64,000 nt of DNA from Pseudopedobacter sp965218985 (GCA_965218985.1 CBDCMP010000007.1:2356001-2420000), one strand, 5' to 3'. Positions 37,339 through 46,725 are shown, counted from the stretch's first letter. The notes: generated by a model not told the origin, from the letters alone. Made by a program: numbers and translations.

Positions 37339-37974
37339 TTTTTTGAAGCTCATCCAGCTATTCGCTCCTAATCCACCAGGCATTATTTACCCGGGCCGAT
37401 ATCCCAATGTCATTAAGTTAAGGATTTCGTCATTGTTTAACAAAAGTGAGACCTCTCACAATAGGTGTTAAATTCGATAATTAGAATTGCATGTGATACC
37501 TTTCGTTCCTACCATTGACGTAATCTAGTTTCGGTCTGTGAGGACACAGACCGAGGTGAAATTCTATTGTTATTCCATAGTCTGTGTCCTCACAGACCTT
37601 ATTTTTGTTGCCGCTGATGTTTTTTTTATTTGCAATAATCTAATTTTCAGATTATTATATTTAATAGAAAAACGTCATTTCATATTGATTTATATGAAAT
37701 ATATTAGGCCTCAAGGTGACGGTTAATTACTTAATTTAATGACATTAGTCGGTATCCGCTGCTATCTGGGCTAAAGCGTGCATCACTGGAAAGCTACCTT
37801 TTACCACAGTCTGACTTCGCACAGAAACTTCTCGAATAGGCTGCTTGTGGACCATGAAGCCGTATACATGAGCAGCGGGGTGACCATTTGAAATGGAATA
37901 CCAGCCTTGCTTTTCTTAAAAAAAAGCCACCTGGCACCTTCCTCCGGATGGCGTTCCGTTTTAAAATGATGCAA
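37339..37974. repeat. Intergenic region with a pair of inverted palindromes
   Basis: No gene is supported. GGTCTGTG-AGGA-CACAGACC at 37533-37552 and GTCTGTG-TCCT-CACAGACC at 37580-37598 are each hairpins and are reverse complements of one another, spaced 27 bp apart. The motif GGTATCCGCTGCTATC at 37751-37766 recurs at 25418. These look like repetitive extragenic elements. Confidence 0.65.
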
Positions 37975-38898
37975 TTATTTTTGCGCTATGGTGAAAGCGC
38001 TCAGATTCACAAACTCCTGCACCCTGGCCATCACTTCCTGCTGACTTAAATCTTTAATTTTTTCGGTGCCAAATTTCTCCACGCAAAAAGAGGCCAAAGC
38101 CGAACCGTAGATGATGGCATTCTTCATGTTTGCGAAATTGATGGTGCCCACCTGCGCCAGGTAGCCAATGAAACCTCCGGCGAAGGTGTCGCCAGCACCG
38201 GTTGGGTCAAAAACTTCGGCCAAAGGCAAAGCCGGAGCCGAGAATATTTTGTCTTCATGAAATAACAAAGCCCCATGTTCACCTTTTTTAATGATGAGGT
38301 ATTTTGGGCCCATGGTCAATATTTCATTAGCCGCCTTCACCAAAGAATATTCGCCAGAAAGCTGGCGGGCCTCAGCATCGTTAATCGCCAATACGTCCAC
38401 CATTTTGATGGTTTCCAGTAAATCATCCATGGCAATGTCCATCCAAAAGTTCATGGTGTCCATCACAATCAGCTTCGGACGTTTTTTCATCCTCTTGATC
38501 ACTGTTTGCTGCACTTGCGGAGTGAGGTTACCCAACATCAGGTATTCACAATCCTGGTAAGAATCTGGAATGACAGGATCAAAATCAGCTAAAACATTCA
38601 ATTCTGTCGCCAAAGTGTCGCGGCTGTTCATATCATTATGATATTTACCTGACCAGAAGAAGGATTTTTCTCCTTTCTTCACCTGCAGGCCTTCCACATC
38701 AATGCCATGTTTTTTAAAGTCTTCAATATCTTCTTTGTGAAAATCATCCCCAACAACAGCTACAATTTTAGTTTTCTTATAAAAATAAGAAGCTGCTAAA
38801 CTGGCGTAAGTGGCCGCCCCTCCTACAATTTTATCGGTTTTTCCAAAAGGAGTTTCAATAGCATCAAATGCAACAGTGCCAATAACAACAAGACTCAT
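37975..38898 (-). CDS. PfkB-family sugar kinase
   Basis: A 307-aa ribokinase-fold kinase. It has GGAATYASLAASYF near the N-terminus and the ATP/catalytic motif DPTGAGDTFAGGFIGYL (about residue 232). The substrate is not determinable (adenosine kinase-like and fructokinase-like enzymes share these motifs). It is a single gene next to the tRNA-Asn. Confidence 0.85.
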   Translation of the reverse strand: MSLVVIGTVAFDAIETPFGKTDKIVGGAATYASLAASYFYKKTKIVAVVGDDFHKEDIEDFKKHGIDVEGLQVKKGEKSFFWSGKYHNDMNSRDTLATELNVLADFDPVIPDSYQDCEYLMLGNLTPQVQQTVIKRMKKRPKLIVMDTMNFWMDIAMDDLLETIKMVDVLAINDAEARQLSGEYSLVKAANEILTMGPKYLIIKKGEHGALLFHEDKIFSAPALPLAEVFDPTGAGDTFAGGFIGYLAQVGTINFANMKNAIIYGSALASFCVEKFGTEKIKDLSQQEVMARVQEFVNLSAFTIAQK

Positions 38899-39026
38899 AA
38901 AAATTCAACTTTTTTCTTTACAAAGATTGCATAATTAATTTTAAATCCCGAATATTGCACTCCCGAAAGGGACAAAGCCCCTGAAAGGCTTAAATAACCA
39001 GAAAAAGAGTAACCACTCTTTAAAAT

Positions 39027-39100
39027 TCCCGAATAGCTCAGCTGGTTAGAGCATCTGACTGTTAATCAGAGGGTCGCTGGTTCGAGCCCAGCTTCGGGAG
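39027..39100 (+). tRNA. tRNA-Asn (GTT)
   Basis: A 74-nt cloverleaf. The acceptor stem TCCCGAA pairs with TTCGGGA, the anticodon loop is CTGTTAA (anticodon GTT), and the T-loop is GGTTCGAGCC with discriminator G. CCA is not encoded. It marks the left edge of a long decayed accessory region, and tRNA genes are common insertion sites, but I find no integrase nearby. Confidence 0.96.
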
Positions 39101-39118
39101 CTTGAAAATCAAGAATTT

Positions 39119-39141
39119 AGCCTCACTCGAAAAGTGAGGCT
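39119..39141 (+). terminator. Terminator after tRNA-Asn
   Basis: AGCCTCAC pairs with GTGAGGCT around a short loop and is followed by a T run. Confidence 0.85.
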
Positions 39142-39660
39142 TTTTTATTTGCACACAATTTGCACAAACTAAAATAAACTTGACCGATTTTGCTTAAATA
39201 TTAACCTTTATACTAAAAGTAAAAACAACATGCAATCTAGAGTTACAATCAATATGTTCAATAGAATAAGCAAATATTTTTTCATTTCGACCAATAAGTC
39301 CCATAAAAAAGCAACAGGGATGTAGAGTACAGATCGGCTTAGATGAGTAGATTCAAAATGACAACAAAAATAAACTGAGATTTATCTATTTGTTATTTAA
39401 AGAAATTAGAAGACCCAATAAAAAGACCTTTACGGGAGTTTGGTAATTAGTTAGCTAAGGTGTGTTCTATTTTTATCTCTTGTTTGTGATAATATCAAAA
39501 ACCTTATTCTCTTCGGTCACCCCTTCTTAATGATAAATAATAGATTGTTAAAGTCTAAATTAAATGAGGAGATATAACTTTTTCTCTTGATAAAATTTTC
39601 ATCTCCTCATTTATATTTTCAATTTCGTAGGATATTAAAAATAGCCTATCGAATTCGCAG
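39142..39660. other. Gene-free stretch after tRNA-Asn
   Basis: AT-rich sequence with no coding frame. GCACA(A/C)AATTTGCACAAA near 39150-39166 is a short imperfect direct repeat beside the tRNA. I see no integrase or second tRNA end copy. Confidence 0.4.
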
Positions 39661-40112
39661 AATCTACAGTTTAATCATAAAATTCCACTCCTGGCTCCAA
39701 CTTGTCCTGGCACCTCTTTGAACTACTTGGACACCATCTGTGGCAGCATCATTTGTGTCCAGATATTTTTGGCTCATCCTGTTTTTTATAGGGTACCAGC
39801 CATAGCTGTTTTTAGTAATAGCCCATTGTTGATTGTAATTAGTTGCTGCGCTATCGTCCCATTGCATAACTGGTGCATTTTCCGTAGGAACTCCGCCATT
39901 ATCTAGGGCTTTTCCGCTTGTCTTGTTAACCAGTTTATAATATCTGGGGCATAACCTCTCTTATAATCAAACATCAGCCAATTTAGATCTCCACAAATTT
40001 CACCATACAAATTATCGTTATGGGCTTCCTGGAAATTCATGGCTTGTTGCAACATCGCCTTTTGGCCATCGCCTCTTAACTGACGAGATGTTTTTTCTTC
40101 GGCAGTTAATCC
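39661..40112 (-). pseudogene. GH2 enzyme fragment fused to a ricin-type lectin fragment
   Basis: On the minus strand, from 40112 downwards, the DNA encodes LTAEEKTSRQLRGDGQKAM, then NWLMFDYKRGYAPDI, typical of the C-terminal catalytic region of Bacteroidota GH2 beta-galactosidase-like enzymes. At about 39935 it changes frame and becomes YKLVNKTSGKALDNGG, then AITKNSYGWYPIKNR, the repeat pattern of a ricin B-type (RICIN) carbohydrate-binding domain, ending at 39664. Both the 5' end and the middle are missing. It is a dead relic of a glycan-degrading enzyme. Confidence 0.8.
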
Positions 40113-40931
40113 TTATATGTAGCTAAAAAAACAGAAGATAATCAACTTAAACTTGGTTCTAATGCGCTAAAGAATATTTTAATTGTTGATGATAACGAAG
40201 AGTCACGAAAATTTTTAAAGGATAGCTTAAGCGAGGAATATTTCATTACTGAAGCCAACAATGGAGCAAAGGGATTAAAAAAAGCTAGAGAAGAGTCTCC
40301 CGACCTTATTATTAGTGACGTAATGATGCCTGGTGTAGATGGTATGGAGTTTTGTAAAACATTGAAAAATGATATCGAGACCAGTCATATCCCATTTTTA
40401 ATGCTAACTGCAAAAAATTCTTCGGAAGCAGAGATGGAATGGACTGTCTCTGGTGCTGATTATTATTTCAGCAAACCAGTGAGCATTAATTTGTTGCAGC
40501 TTAACATTAAGAATATCTTTGCTCAAAAACAGCGTCAAATAGATCATTATGTACAAGATCATTATGCAGAAGTAAAAGATTTGGCGCACTCTGATAAGGA
40601 TAAAAAATTCATAGATAAGTTAATTGACATCATTGAATCTCAACTAGTAAATCCCGATTTGGATATTGACTTTTTGTGCTTGGAAATTGGCATGAGCCGT
40701 ACCAAATTGTACCAAAAGATAAAATCTATTACAGGACAATCTATCGGGGAATTTATCCGTACAATCCGTTTAAAAAAGGCGGTTCAAATTATGGCGCATG
40801 AGGATGTGCTGCTCACCGAAGTGATGTACAGAGTTGGTATACAAACCCAATCTTATTTTGCAAAGGCATTTAAAAAAACTTATGGCAAAACTCCCACTCA
40901 ATATTTGCAAGATATTAAGAAAAAGAGTTGA
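40113..40931 (+). pseudogene. Hybrid two-component regulator, C-terminal remnant (receiver plus AraC)
   Basis: The frame is open from 40110 without a start. It encodes a whole receiver domain (ILIVDDNEESRKFL, phospho-Asp in LIISDVMMPGVDGMEF, Lys in FSKPVS) followed by an AraC-type HTH domain (LCLEIGMSRTKLYQKIKSITG, YFAKAFKKTYGKTPTQYL). This is the C-terminal third of a Bacteroidota hybrid two-component system (HTCS). The sensor and kinase parts are gone. It abuts the GH2 remnant head to head. The first ATG is at 40323, inside the receiver. Confidence 0.85.
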
Positions 40932-41050
40932 AGTGTTGTCAGAAAATCTAAAGCCTTAAAGTATACTATAAAGGCCAATTCGTTCATTGTCGGCGAATAC
41001 ACGTTGTTGTAAATATCAGTAGTTCAAAGAATGAAAGCAAATCACAACTA

Positions 41051-41695
41051 TTAAATGCCGATAATTGCCTCTTCAAAATCCTCTTTAACAAACACCCACA
41101 CTTTATTTTTTAAGCAAATAGGGTCTAAATCATTATCAGCGTTAGAAAAATTTGTCAAGTTATTCTGAATCAATTGCCTATCATGTGTCCATTCAAACCG
41201 CTGCCTATGGAGTTCAATCATTTCAGCCAAACTGTATTTTTGAAGCAATTCATGCAAATCCCAAAAGTCCTTTTTCCTTCCACCTCTTTGTACAACATCA
41301 ATTTTCATGGCAATAATCTCTTCTATAGTCGCCATACGTACACCTTCGTCTTCTATTGCGTTTTGAAAAAATGGATCCATCGAATAATATAAATCAAGCT
41401 TGATTAAATTTTCTGAATCTTCCCCAATAAGATAAGATTTTCCCACTCCAGGATTACCACCAAAGTCACCATCCACGTGGAGAAAATTCTTTCTAAGAAA
41501 ACATTCAATAGCCTCGAAATCTACTGAGCCATAAGGAGCGTCGGTAAATAAATCAATATCAATAGAAATCCTGTGCCCCAAGTAAAGACTTAACGCTGTA
41601 CCACCCACCAGTCGAAAGTCATTGAATATTTCTGCATTCATTAAAGCTATCAGCGCTTTTTTTACATCGCTATTGACCGTTTTCCAATAAAGCAT
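41051..41695 (-). CDS. AbiEii/AbiGii-type nucleotidyltransferase toxin
   Basis: A 214-aa nucleotidyltransferase-fold protein with the active-site pattern RLVGGTALSLYLGHRISIDIDLF (a GG followed by two Asp), KLDLYY (third Asp) and KIDVVQRGGRKKDFWDLHELL. It belongs to the AbiEii toxin family, whose members inactivate translation by modifying tRNA. It is 1 bp downstream of an HTH gene, giving an antitoxin-toxin operon. Confidence 0.85.
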   Translation of the reverse strand: MLYWKTVNSDVKKALIALMNAEIFNDFRLVGGTALSLYLGHRISIDIDLFTDAPYGSVDFEAIECFLRKNFLHVDGDFGGNPGVGKSYLIGEDSENLIKLDLYYSMDPFFQNAIEDEGVRMATIEEIIAMKIDVVQRGGRKKDFWDLHELLQKYSLAEMIELHRQRFEWTHDRQLIQNNLTNFSNADNDLDPICLKNKVWVFVKEDFEEAIIGI

Positions 41696-41696
41696 G

Positions 41697-42206
41697 TTAT
41701 TTTGTTTTTAAATGGCTCAGTAATAGTAATTTTTTTTCGGGGTCCATTGGGCCAATAATCTTGTTTATTTTACTCTTGCCGTAATACCGAATGATCTCCT
41801 TCCTCTCCTCATCATTTCCACGTTCAAATATGCGTTTGATAATGGCTTTATGCTGCCTTTCCCAATCAATTTTGTTTATATCTGTATCCCAAAATAATGC
41901 TTTTCGAAAAACAGAAAGGTCTGGTCTTTCTATTGAATTGCTTTTTTCCTGTTCTTTCCTTATTTCATAATAAGCTTGTAGGAGCAACATTGTTCCGTCA
42001 TCCAATCCAAGAGCCCTGTCAATTTTCAAAGAAAGTGAGGGTGTAATTCCTCGCTGTGCTTTCGTGATCCCATTTAATGTTTGCGGATATTCATGCAATG
42101 AAAGAGCAAAAGGACCTTTCTTAAGATTTCTTTTCTTCAGCTCTCGTTCCAGAATTATTCCTGGATGAATGCCTTTATATTTTTCAATCACATTTTCCAT
42201 GATCAA
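41697..42206 (-). CDS. HTH antitoxin partner of AbiEii-like toxin
   Basis: A 169-aa protein. Residues about 12-65 form a HigA/XRE-like HTH (HPGIILERELKKRNLKKGPFA, LHEYPQTLNGITKAQRGIT). The C-terminal half is charged and helical and probably contacts the toxin. The start could be the ATG at 42206 or the one two codons later. Such antitoxins repress their own promoter. Confidence 0.8.
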   Translation of the reverse strand: MIMENVIEKYKGIHPGIILERELKKRNLKKGPFALSLHEYPQTLNGITKAQRGITPSLSLKIDRALGLDDGTMLLLQAYYEIRKEQEKSNSIERPDLSVFRKALFWDTDINKIDWERQHKAIIKRIFERGNDEERKEIIRYYGKSKINKIIGPMDPEKKLLLLSHLKTK

Positions 42207-42324
42207 ATATAAGCAAAAATGTTTATATAAATTTATTTACATAAATTGTATTATGAAAACTTTACAAACTAGATTGACATTTTGAATAAATGCAATTGAA
42301 AAGAATGAATCAGGCATAATCAAA

Positions 42325-42914
42325 TTATCTGGTTAGATTTTTTGCTTTCTCCAAATTTTTCTCTGCATCCTCTTTCTGTTTTTTAGCTTCTAGAACTTTA
42401 GCCTGAGCTATAGAAATTGCTTTTTGCTTTTCCATAGCTTTTTTGGCACCCTCAACAAAATCGTCAGGGTCTCCCTTTAATTTCTTTCAATTACATTAGA
42501 CACTTCAGGATAAAGTGCGCTAACCACCCAAAACTTAAAAGCTCCATTTTTCAACTGATCATTTCTATAATTCAGGTATAAAGCCGACCCTATAGCTGTC
42601 ATTGTTAAACAGAAACAAGTAAGAACACCTATGATAAGGCTTTTAGACCATGCACCAAAATGATGATGGTTCTTCACACCAATGGCCTTTGGCATGGTGT
42701 CCATTATTTTCCTGACTTCAGCTATATGTCGCTCTATCTTCCCTGCATCATATCGTTGGTTGGATATTTCGATTCTATTAGTGATTTCATTTAATGTATT
42801 CTGTTGCCGCTGTAAAAGGTCTTTCAGAAATTCAGGTGTTTCTGCTTCAAGTAAAGTCATTCTTTTTATGAATCCCTGTACGAGCTCTTCCAACATCTGC
42901 AATCTTTCTTCCAT
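42325..42914 (-). pseudogene. Mobilisation-region coiled-coil membrane protein, frameshifted
   Basis: The frame from 42914 to 42477 encodes a helical, coiled-coil N-terminus (LLQRQQNTLNEITNRIEIS), a His-rich turn and a membrane segment (SLIIGVLTCFCLTMTAIGSAL). At about 42477 a single-base slip moves the frame. The rest (GDPDDFVEGAKKAMEKQK, then KVLEAKKQKEDAEKNLEKAK) continues to a stop at 42325. It follows a relaxase remnant, so it was part of a mobilisable element. Confidence 0.7.
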
Positions 42915-42960
42915 TTTAATATTGATTTTAAGGTTTATATTTTTGATAGTTTTTATTGTG

Positions 42961-43560
42961 TCATCTGCTCATTCCTTGTGAGGAAGATGTTGTTTGCTCA
43001 TGTTTGCGTTTCCTCTTTCGCCTCCGTTTATCTGCTTCTCCAGCCGGGTCCCATGTATCCTGCACCAACTCTGATTTCAGTAAAGTCTCCAATAAATCAT
43101 TAGCGACTCCAGGACTTTGTGGATTCTCTCTGTGTAGTTTCATCCTGATCTGCTCTTTGATTTGATGCGCTTTAGCGTTTTGATCACACTCCACTGCCAT
43201 ATGATATTGCTTCACTTGATGATTCCTCTGGAGCTGAGCTTCCAGCCGGGCGAAACTGAAGCTTCTGTCGATTGCAGATCCCTTGAATTTTATTCCTTCC
43301 CTATCAAAAGAAATTCCCTGAACCTCCTGTGTTCCACTTCTGAATTTATAAACGATTCCTATCCCCTGTCGCTGCAATGCAATCTCCAGTTCTCCCCAGT
43401 TGGTAGATTTTTTGGTGGCGGCTTTAATGGCATCATAAAGCTCATAACGAATCCTCTCTTTACCACGCAATGCATTTCGGTTCACCTGGTCTTCTGACTT
43501 CAGTTCTGTCTGAATTTTTTTAAAGCGTCCCCTCGGGGATGGTTGTTGATACGCGTGTTC
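42961..43560 (-). pseudogene. Relaxase (mobilisation protein), C-terminal remnant
   Basis: The open part encodes NRNALRGKERIRYELYDAIK, IGIVYKFRSGTQEVQGISF and GSAIDRSFSFARLEAQL, typical of the C-terminal region of Bacteroidota MobA/VirD2-type relaxases. The His-cluster catalytic domain is absent. A further upstream piece is separated by a probable slip at the T run 43515-43521 (plus strand). The basic tail RRRKRKRKHEQ is retained. It is the remnant of an integrated mobilisable element cut off by an IS5 remnant. Confidence 0.75.
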
Positions 43561-43692
43561 ATATTCTTCCCGTTAAAGACAACCCGGTATCATACAAAAC
43601 AGCTTTACCAAAATACACTCTGAAACTGTTTAAAAATTAAATGTTAAGAAGTATATAAAAAGCACCGCAAAAAATCTGCTGAAAATCCTTGT

Positions 43693-44225
43693 TTTGAAAT
43701 TGCAAGACAAAACAACGAAGACAGAGAGATTAAGCGATGCCCAATGGCAAATAATAGAAAATATTTAGGCTTACCAAATCGTAAGAGAAAACAGTCGCTC
43801 CGGGAGATATTTGATGCGCTGTTTTATTTGTTGAGAACAGGGTGCCAATGGCGGATGTTGCCAGAAAACTATCCAAAATGGGAACTGGTCTATTATTATT
43901 TTGCTAAATGGCGTGACTCGGAAATATTAGATGAACTGCACACGATGCTGAGAGAGGCAGAGCGGAGGAGAAGCGGGAAAAACGAACAATGTTCGGTGGT
44001 GATCATCGATAGTCAATCGGTCAAGACAACCCGTGTGGGCGGTTTAAGAGGTGTAGATGGGGACAAGAAGATCAATGGGAGGAAGCGTCAATTTGGTAGT
44101 TGATACGATGGGCAACGTGGTAAGCAATATTGTACATCCCGCCAATATCCATGACAGCAGGGGAGCTGATTTAACGATCAAGAATCTGAATGATAATATA
44201 CATGGGGTCATGATAGCAGACTGGA
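43693..44225 (+). pseudogene. IS5-family transposase, frameshifted and truncated
   Basis: Three frames must be joined: LSDAQWQIIEN (from about 43726), then from 43771 LGLPNRKRKQSLREIFDALF, LRTGCQWRMLPENYPKWELV and VVIIDSQSVKTT, then after a slip near 44090 LVVDTMGNVVSNIVHPANIH. This is an IS5-family (DUF4096 plus DDE) transposase. The last ~100 residues are missing and the sequence runs straight into a histidine-kinase fragment at about 44221. Confidence 0.85.
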
Positions 44226-44763
44226 AGATTTAGAATTGGGTATAGAAACCATCCAACGCAGAAGTGATGGTTTGTTAAAGTTTGCAGAAACTTACCGGAA
44301 CCTGAATAAAATCAGTCAGCCTAACCTCAAAAAGATACATGTGAGAGATTTGTTTGAAAATCTGCATCAACTGATGGAGCCTACTTTTGAAAAGAAAGCC
44401 ATAGAACTGGAGATCATTTTAAAAGAACCCCATATTTCGATTGAGGCAGATATGCATCTAGTGGAACAGGTGCTGATTAATTTAGTGTTAAATGCTGCAG
44501 AAGCGGTGAAAGAAATTACCGAACCAAGAATATCACTTTCTGCCTATACAGAATTGAATAGAACTATTTTGAAGATTTCTGATAATGGTGTTGGGATCTC
44601 CCCGGAAGTTTTAGACCAGATTTTCATCCCTTTCTTCAGCACCAGAAAAAACGGAAGCGGTATTGGTTTGAGTTTGAGCAGACAGATTATGCTTTTACAT
44701 AAAGGGAATATACAGGTGAGAAGCAAAGCCGGGGAAGGAACGGCTTTCCTATTGATTTTTTAA
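44221..44763 (+). pseudogene. Histidine kinase C-terminal fragment
   Basis: About 180 residues containing the HATPase_c part of a sensor kinase: VLINLVLNAAEAVKEI (N box), ISDNGVGISPEV (G1), FFSTRKNGSGIGLSLSRQI (G2). The sensor and phospho-acceptor His regions are missing because the IS5 remnant replaces them. A TTG at 44236 could act as a start but would give a kinase without His. It resembles NtrY-like kinases. Confidence 0.8.
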
Positions 44764-45709
44764 AAAATAAGACCGAAGAAGCAAAACTTATTTGAGCCGC
44801 TTAGTTTATTGAGTCATTATTTTCTTTATGAATATCCGTAAAGCTTCATAAGGATGATTAAACCGCTAAAATGGTTTCCATTGCAAATCAAATATAGCCC
44901 ATGGTTCAAACCATGGACTATATGAAACAGGAATTTTAATGGATTTATCCATTTCCCTATCTCTTGTTGGTTTTATGATAAATTACGGACATTCAATTTT
45001 CTTTTTATTTGATATCATTTAAAGAATCAATTCAATTTTTGAGATTCTATTCAAATCATCAGGCAATTATTTTGAAAAGGGCCTAGGCTTGGGAGCACAT
45101 GTCTTACAGCAATGCGGGGCTTTTTTATTTCATCACCGGCTGGCTAGCCCCTCCGTATTATAAGTCGGGAAAGATGTTGTTCCCGACAGCTATGGGAACG
45201 AACCCGGCTGCGGGAACTATAGGTTTTTAACAGGTCGGGGTCATTTATTATTTCTGCGTCGTGATGGCAACCTGTGCCTTGATCTGTACCTGAAGATGAC
45301 TTGTAAAAACAGCCAAATATAAATGACTTCCTAACTTCATTTTACATTGGCATCTTTAGCCTGTGCCTAAGATTTTGATTTAAGCTAAAGCTGAAAAATC
45401 AGTATAAAATTGCTGAATTATTCTGCCATGAGATTTAAAATTTCTATCCTAAAGAAAAATCAAAAAATTCTTACACTTGCAGAAAGGGGATTTTACCCAG
45501 GAAACAGGCCTAAAAAATTTGGGCAAAAACAGCAGGGAAAAAGCACCTTGTGCCCGTACTGGCAACCTTTGAATTAAAATTAAATTTTATTTTCTTTTAA
45601 AGAAATTTAGCATTACCTTTAGCTAAGTATCAGCCTGTATTCTATCCGGGGTTAATTTAACATTCCATTTTTGAGCCTGAACCGCTGATAGGAACCTAAA
45701 GAAAAACGA
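44764..45709. repeat. Gene-free stretch with several hairpins, upstream of the CRISPR locus
   Basis: No coding gene is visible. A near-perfect palindrome (TATAGCCCATGGTT pairing with AACCATGGACTATA, 44893-44922) resembles a repetitive intergenic palindrome of Bacteroidota. GTCGGGAA/TTCCCGAC at 45164-45187 is another hairpin. The 3' end must hold a promoter for the cas6 genes, but I cannot fix it. Confidence 0.5.
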
Positions 45710-45997
45710 ATGAAATTCAAACTTCTGCTCCGTTGTACACAGCCCCAAAACACCATCCCATTGAATTATCAGTACCCTTTAAGTGCAGCCATCTATAAAA
45801 TACTGAACCGGGCCGATGCCGCTTATGCGCAATTTTTACACGATACCGGCTACCGGAAAACAGACAGCCTGAAAAGCTTTAAACTCTTTACTTTTTCTGA
45901 TTTAAATGTACCTTTTAAAGTTCTTAAAGGAATGCATTCAAAAAATTTGGTAAAATTATTTAACATCGATGCTTATGAGATTAGTAATATTAATTAA
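45710..45997 (+). pseudogene. Truncated cas6 paralogue (N-terminal domain)
   Basis: A 95-aa frame. Residues 1-75 (MKFKLLLRCTQPQNTIPLNY, YPLSAAIYKILNRADAAYAQ, SFKLFTFSDLNVPFK) match the first ferredoxin-like domain of Bacteroidota Cas6 proteins. After that the sequence turns unrelated and ends inside the start of the next cas6. The second RRM-like domain and the Gly-rich loop are absent, so it cannot be an active endoribonuclease. Confidence 0.75.
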
Positions 45998-46643
45998 AAG
46001 TAACCCTAATAAAGTTATTCCATACAACTATCAGCCAATGCTTACAGGATGCATCCATAAATGGATAGGTGGTGAAAACAAAGAGCATGGAAAACAAAGC
46101 CTGTTTTCTTTTTCATTTTTTCAGAATGTGGAAGGTGTTTCAGATAAAGGGATTTCGCTGAAATACAATTCATACTTCTTTTTTAGCTCTTATGATGTTG
46201 AGCTCTGTAAAAAGGTGCTGGCCGGAATTAGAAAGGACCCGGAAATATTTAATGAAATTACGGTTAAAGAAGTGCAGCTTTTGGAAACTCCCAATTTTTC
46301 AGACGAGCAAAGATTTATTACAGCAAGTCCCGTTTTATTAAAGTTAAAAAAAGAAGGTTCTCAGAAACACATTATATTCTCTGACATAGAGAGTAGCGAA
46401 CTTCTTACCAATAGCTTGAAAAGTAAACTTGAAAAAGCAAATTTACCTACTGATGGGATTTCAGTATCGTTTGATAAATCTTATCCTAACCCAAAAACTA
46501 AATTAATGGCCTATAACAAAATTAAAAATAGGGCAAGTGTTTGTCCGCTAATTATAAAAGGCAGTGCGGAACAAATAGCGTTTGCATGGGAGGTGGGCAT
46601 TGGCAATAGTACGGGAATAGGTTTTGGAGCATTAAAGCTTTAA
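45975..46643 (+). CDS. cas6: CRISPR endoribonuclease Cas6
   Basis: A 222-aa protein from the ATG at 45975 (MRLVILIKSNPNKVIPYNY). It has two ferredoxin-like halves and the C-terminal Gly-rich loop IGNSTGIGFGALKL that defines Cas6. It cuts the repeat to leave an 8-nt 5' handle. The array here would give AUUGAAAU. It overlaps the end of the truncated paralogue. Downstream lies the minus-strand mini-CRISPR unit. Confidence 0.9.
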   Translation: MRLVILIKSNPNKVIPYNYQPMLTGCIHKWIGGENKEHGKQSLFSFSFFQNVEGVSDKGISLKYNSYFFFSSYDVELCKKVLAGIRKDPEIFNEITVKEVQLLETPNFSDEQRFITASPVLLKLKKEGSQKHIIFSDIESSELLTNSLKSKLEKANLPTDGISVSFDKSYPNPKTKLMAYNKIKNRASVCPLIIKGSAEQIAFAWEVGIGNSTGIGFGALKL

Positions 46644-46644
46644 G

Positions 46645-46719
46645 AAGTAGACCTCTGGTACGATAGAGTAATCTTATTAAACATTTAATATTGTTTTTCA
46701 ATTCCAGCGAGGTCTACTT
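46645..46719 (-). ncRNA. CreR/CreA-like Cas-regulating guide RNA (mini-CRISPR)
   Basis: Read on the minus strand. GGAATTGAAAA (46705-46695) equals the last 11 nt of the array repeat except the final base. A spacer-like stretch starts at 46694. Then ATCGTACCA (46664-46656) equals the core of the repeat's 5' half. Thus half repeat, pseudo-spacer (24-30 nt), half repeat. The unit is enclosed by an 11-bp perfect inverted repeat, AAGTAGACCTC (46645-46655) and GAGGTCTACTT (46709-46719), which would pair the two RNA ends. Its first 20 spacer bases match the downstream cas promoter (46772-46791) at 19 of 20. The location between cas6 and the effector genes is the same as for known creTA/creR loci of type I-B. 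Expression is inferred. Confidence 0.85.
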
Positions 46720-46725
46720 TGAATG

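Noticed and set aside
39027..39166. Attachment-site duplication of the tRNA-Asn 3' end
   Set aside because: I could not find a second copy of the tRNA end or an integrase in the window, so an att site is not claimed.
40323..40931. Complete response-regulator gene starting at 40323
   Set aside because: That ATG lies inside the receiver domain, after the first acidic residues. The open frame upstream shows that it is a truncated larger protein.
41026..41050. True self-target for the spacer at 60100
   Set aside because: Only 18 contiguous bases match, with indels on both sides and CAG instead of CCT upstream. The self-targeting reading is not supported.
44236..44763. Functional histidine kinase from a TTG start
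   Set aside because: It lacks the phospho-acceptor His region and joins an IS remnant, so it is treated as a fragment.
46645..46719. Reading the half-repeats as a tracrRNA
   Set aside because: There is no Cas9 or Cas12, and the half-repeats are in sense order for a crRNA-like unit (3' half, spacer, 5' half) on the minus strand, which fits a guide and not an anti-repeat.
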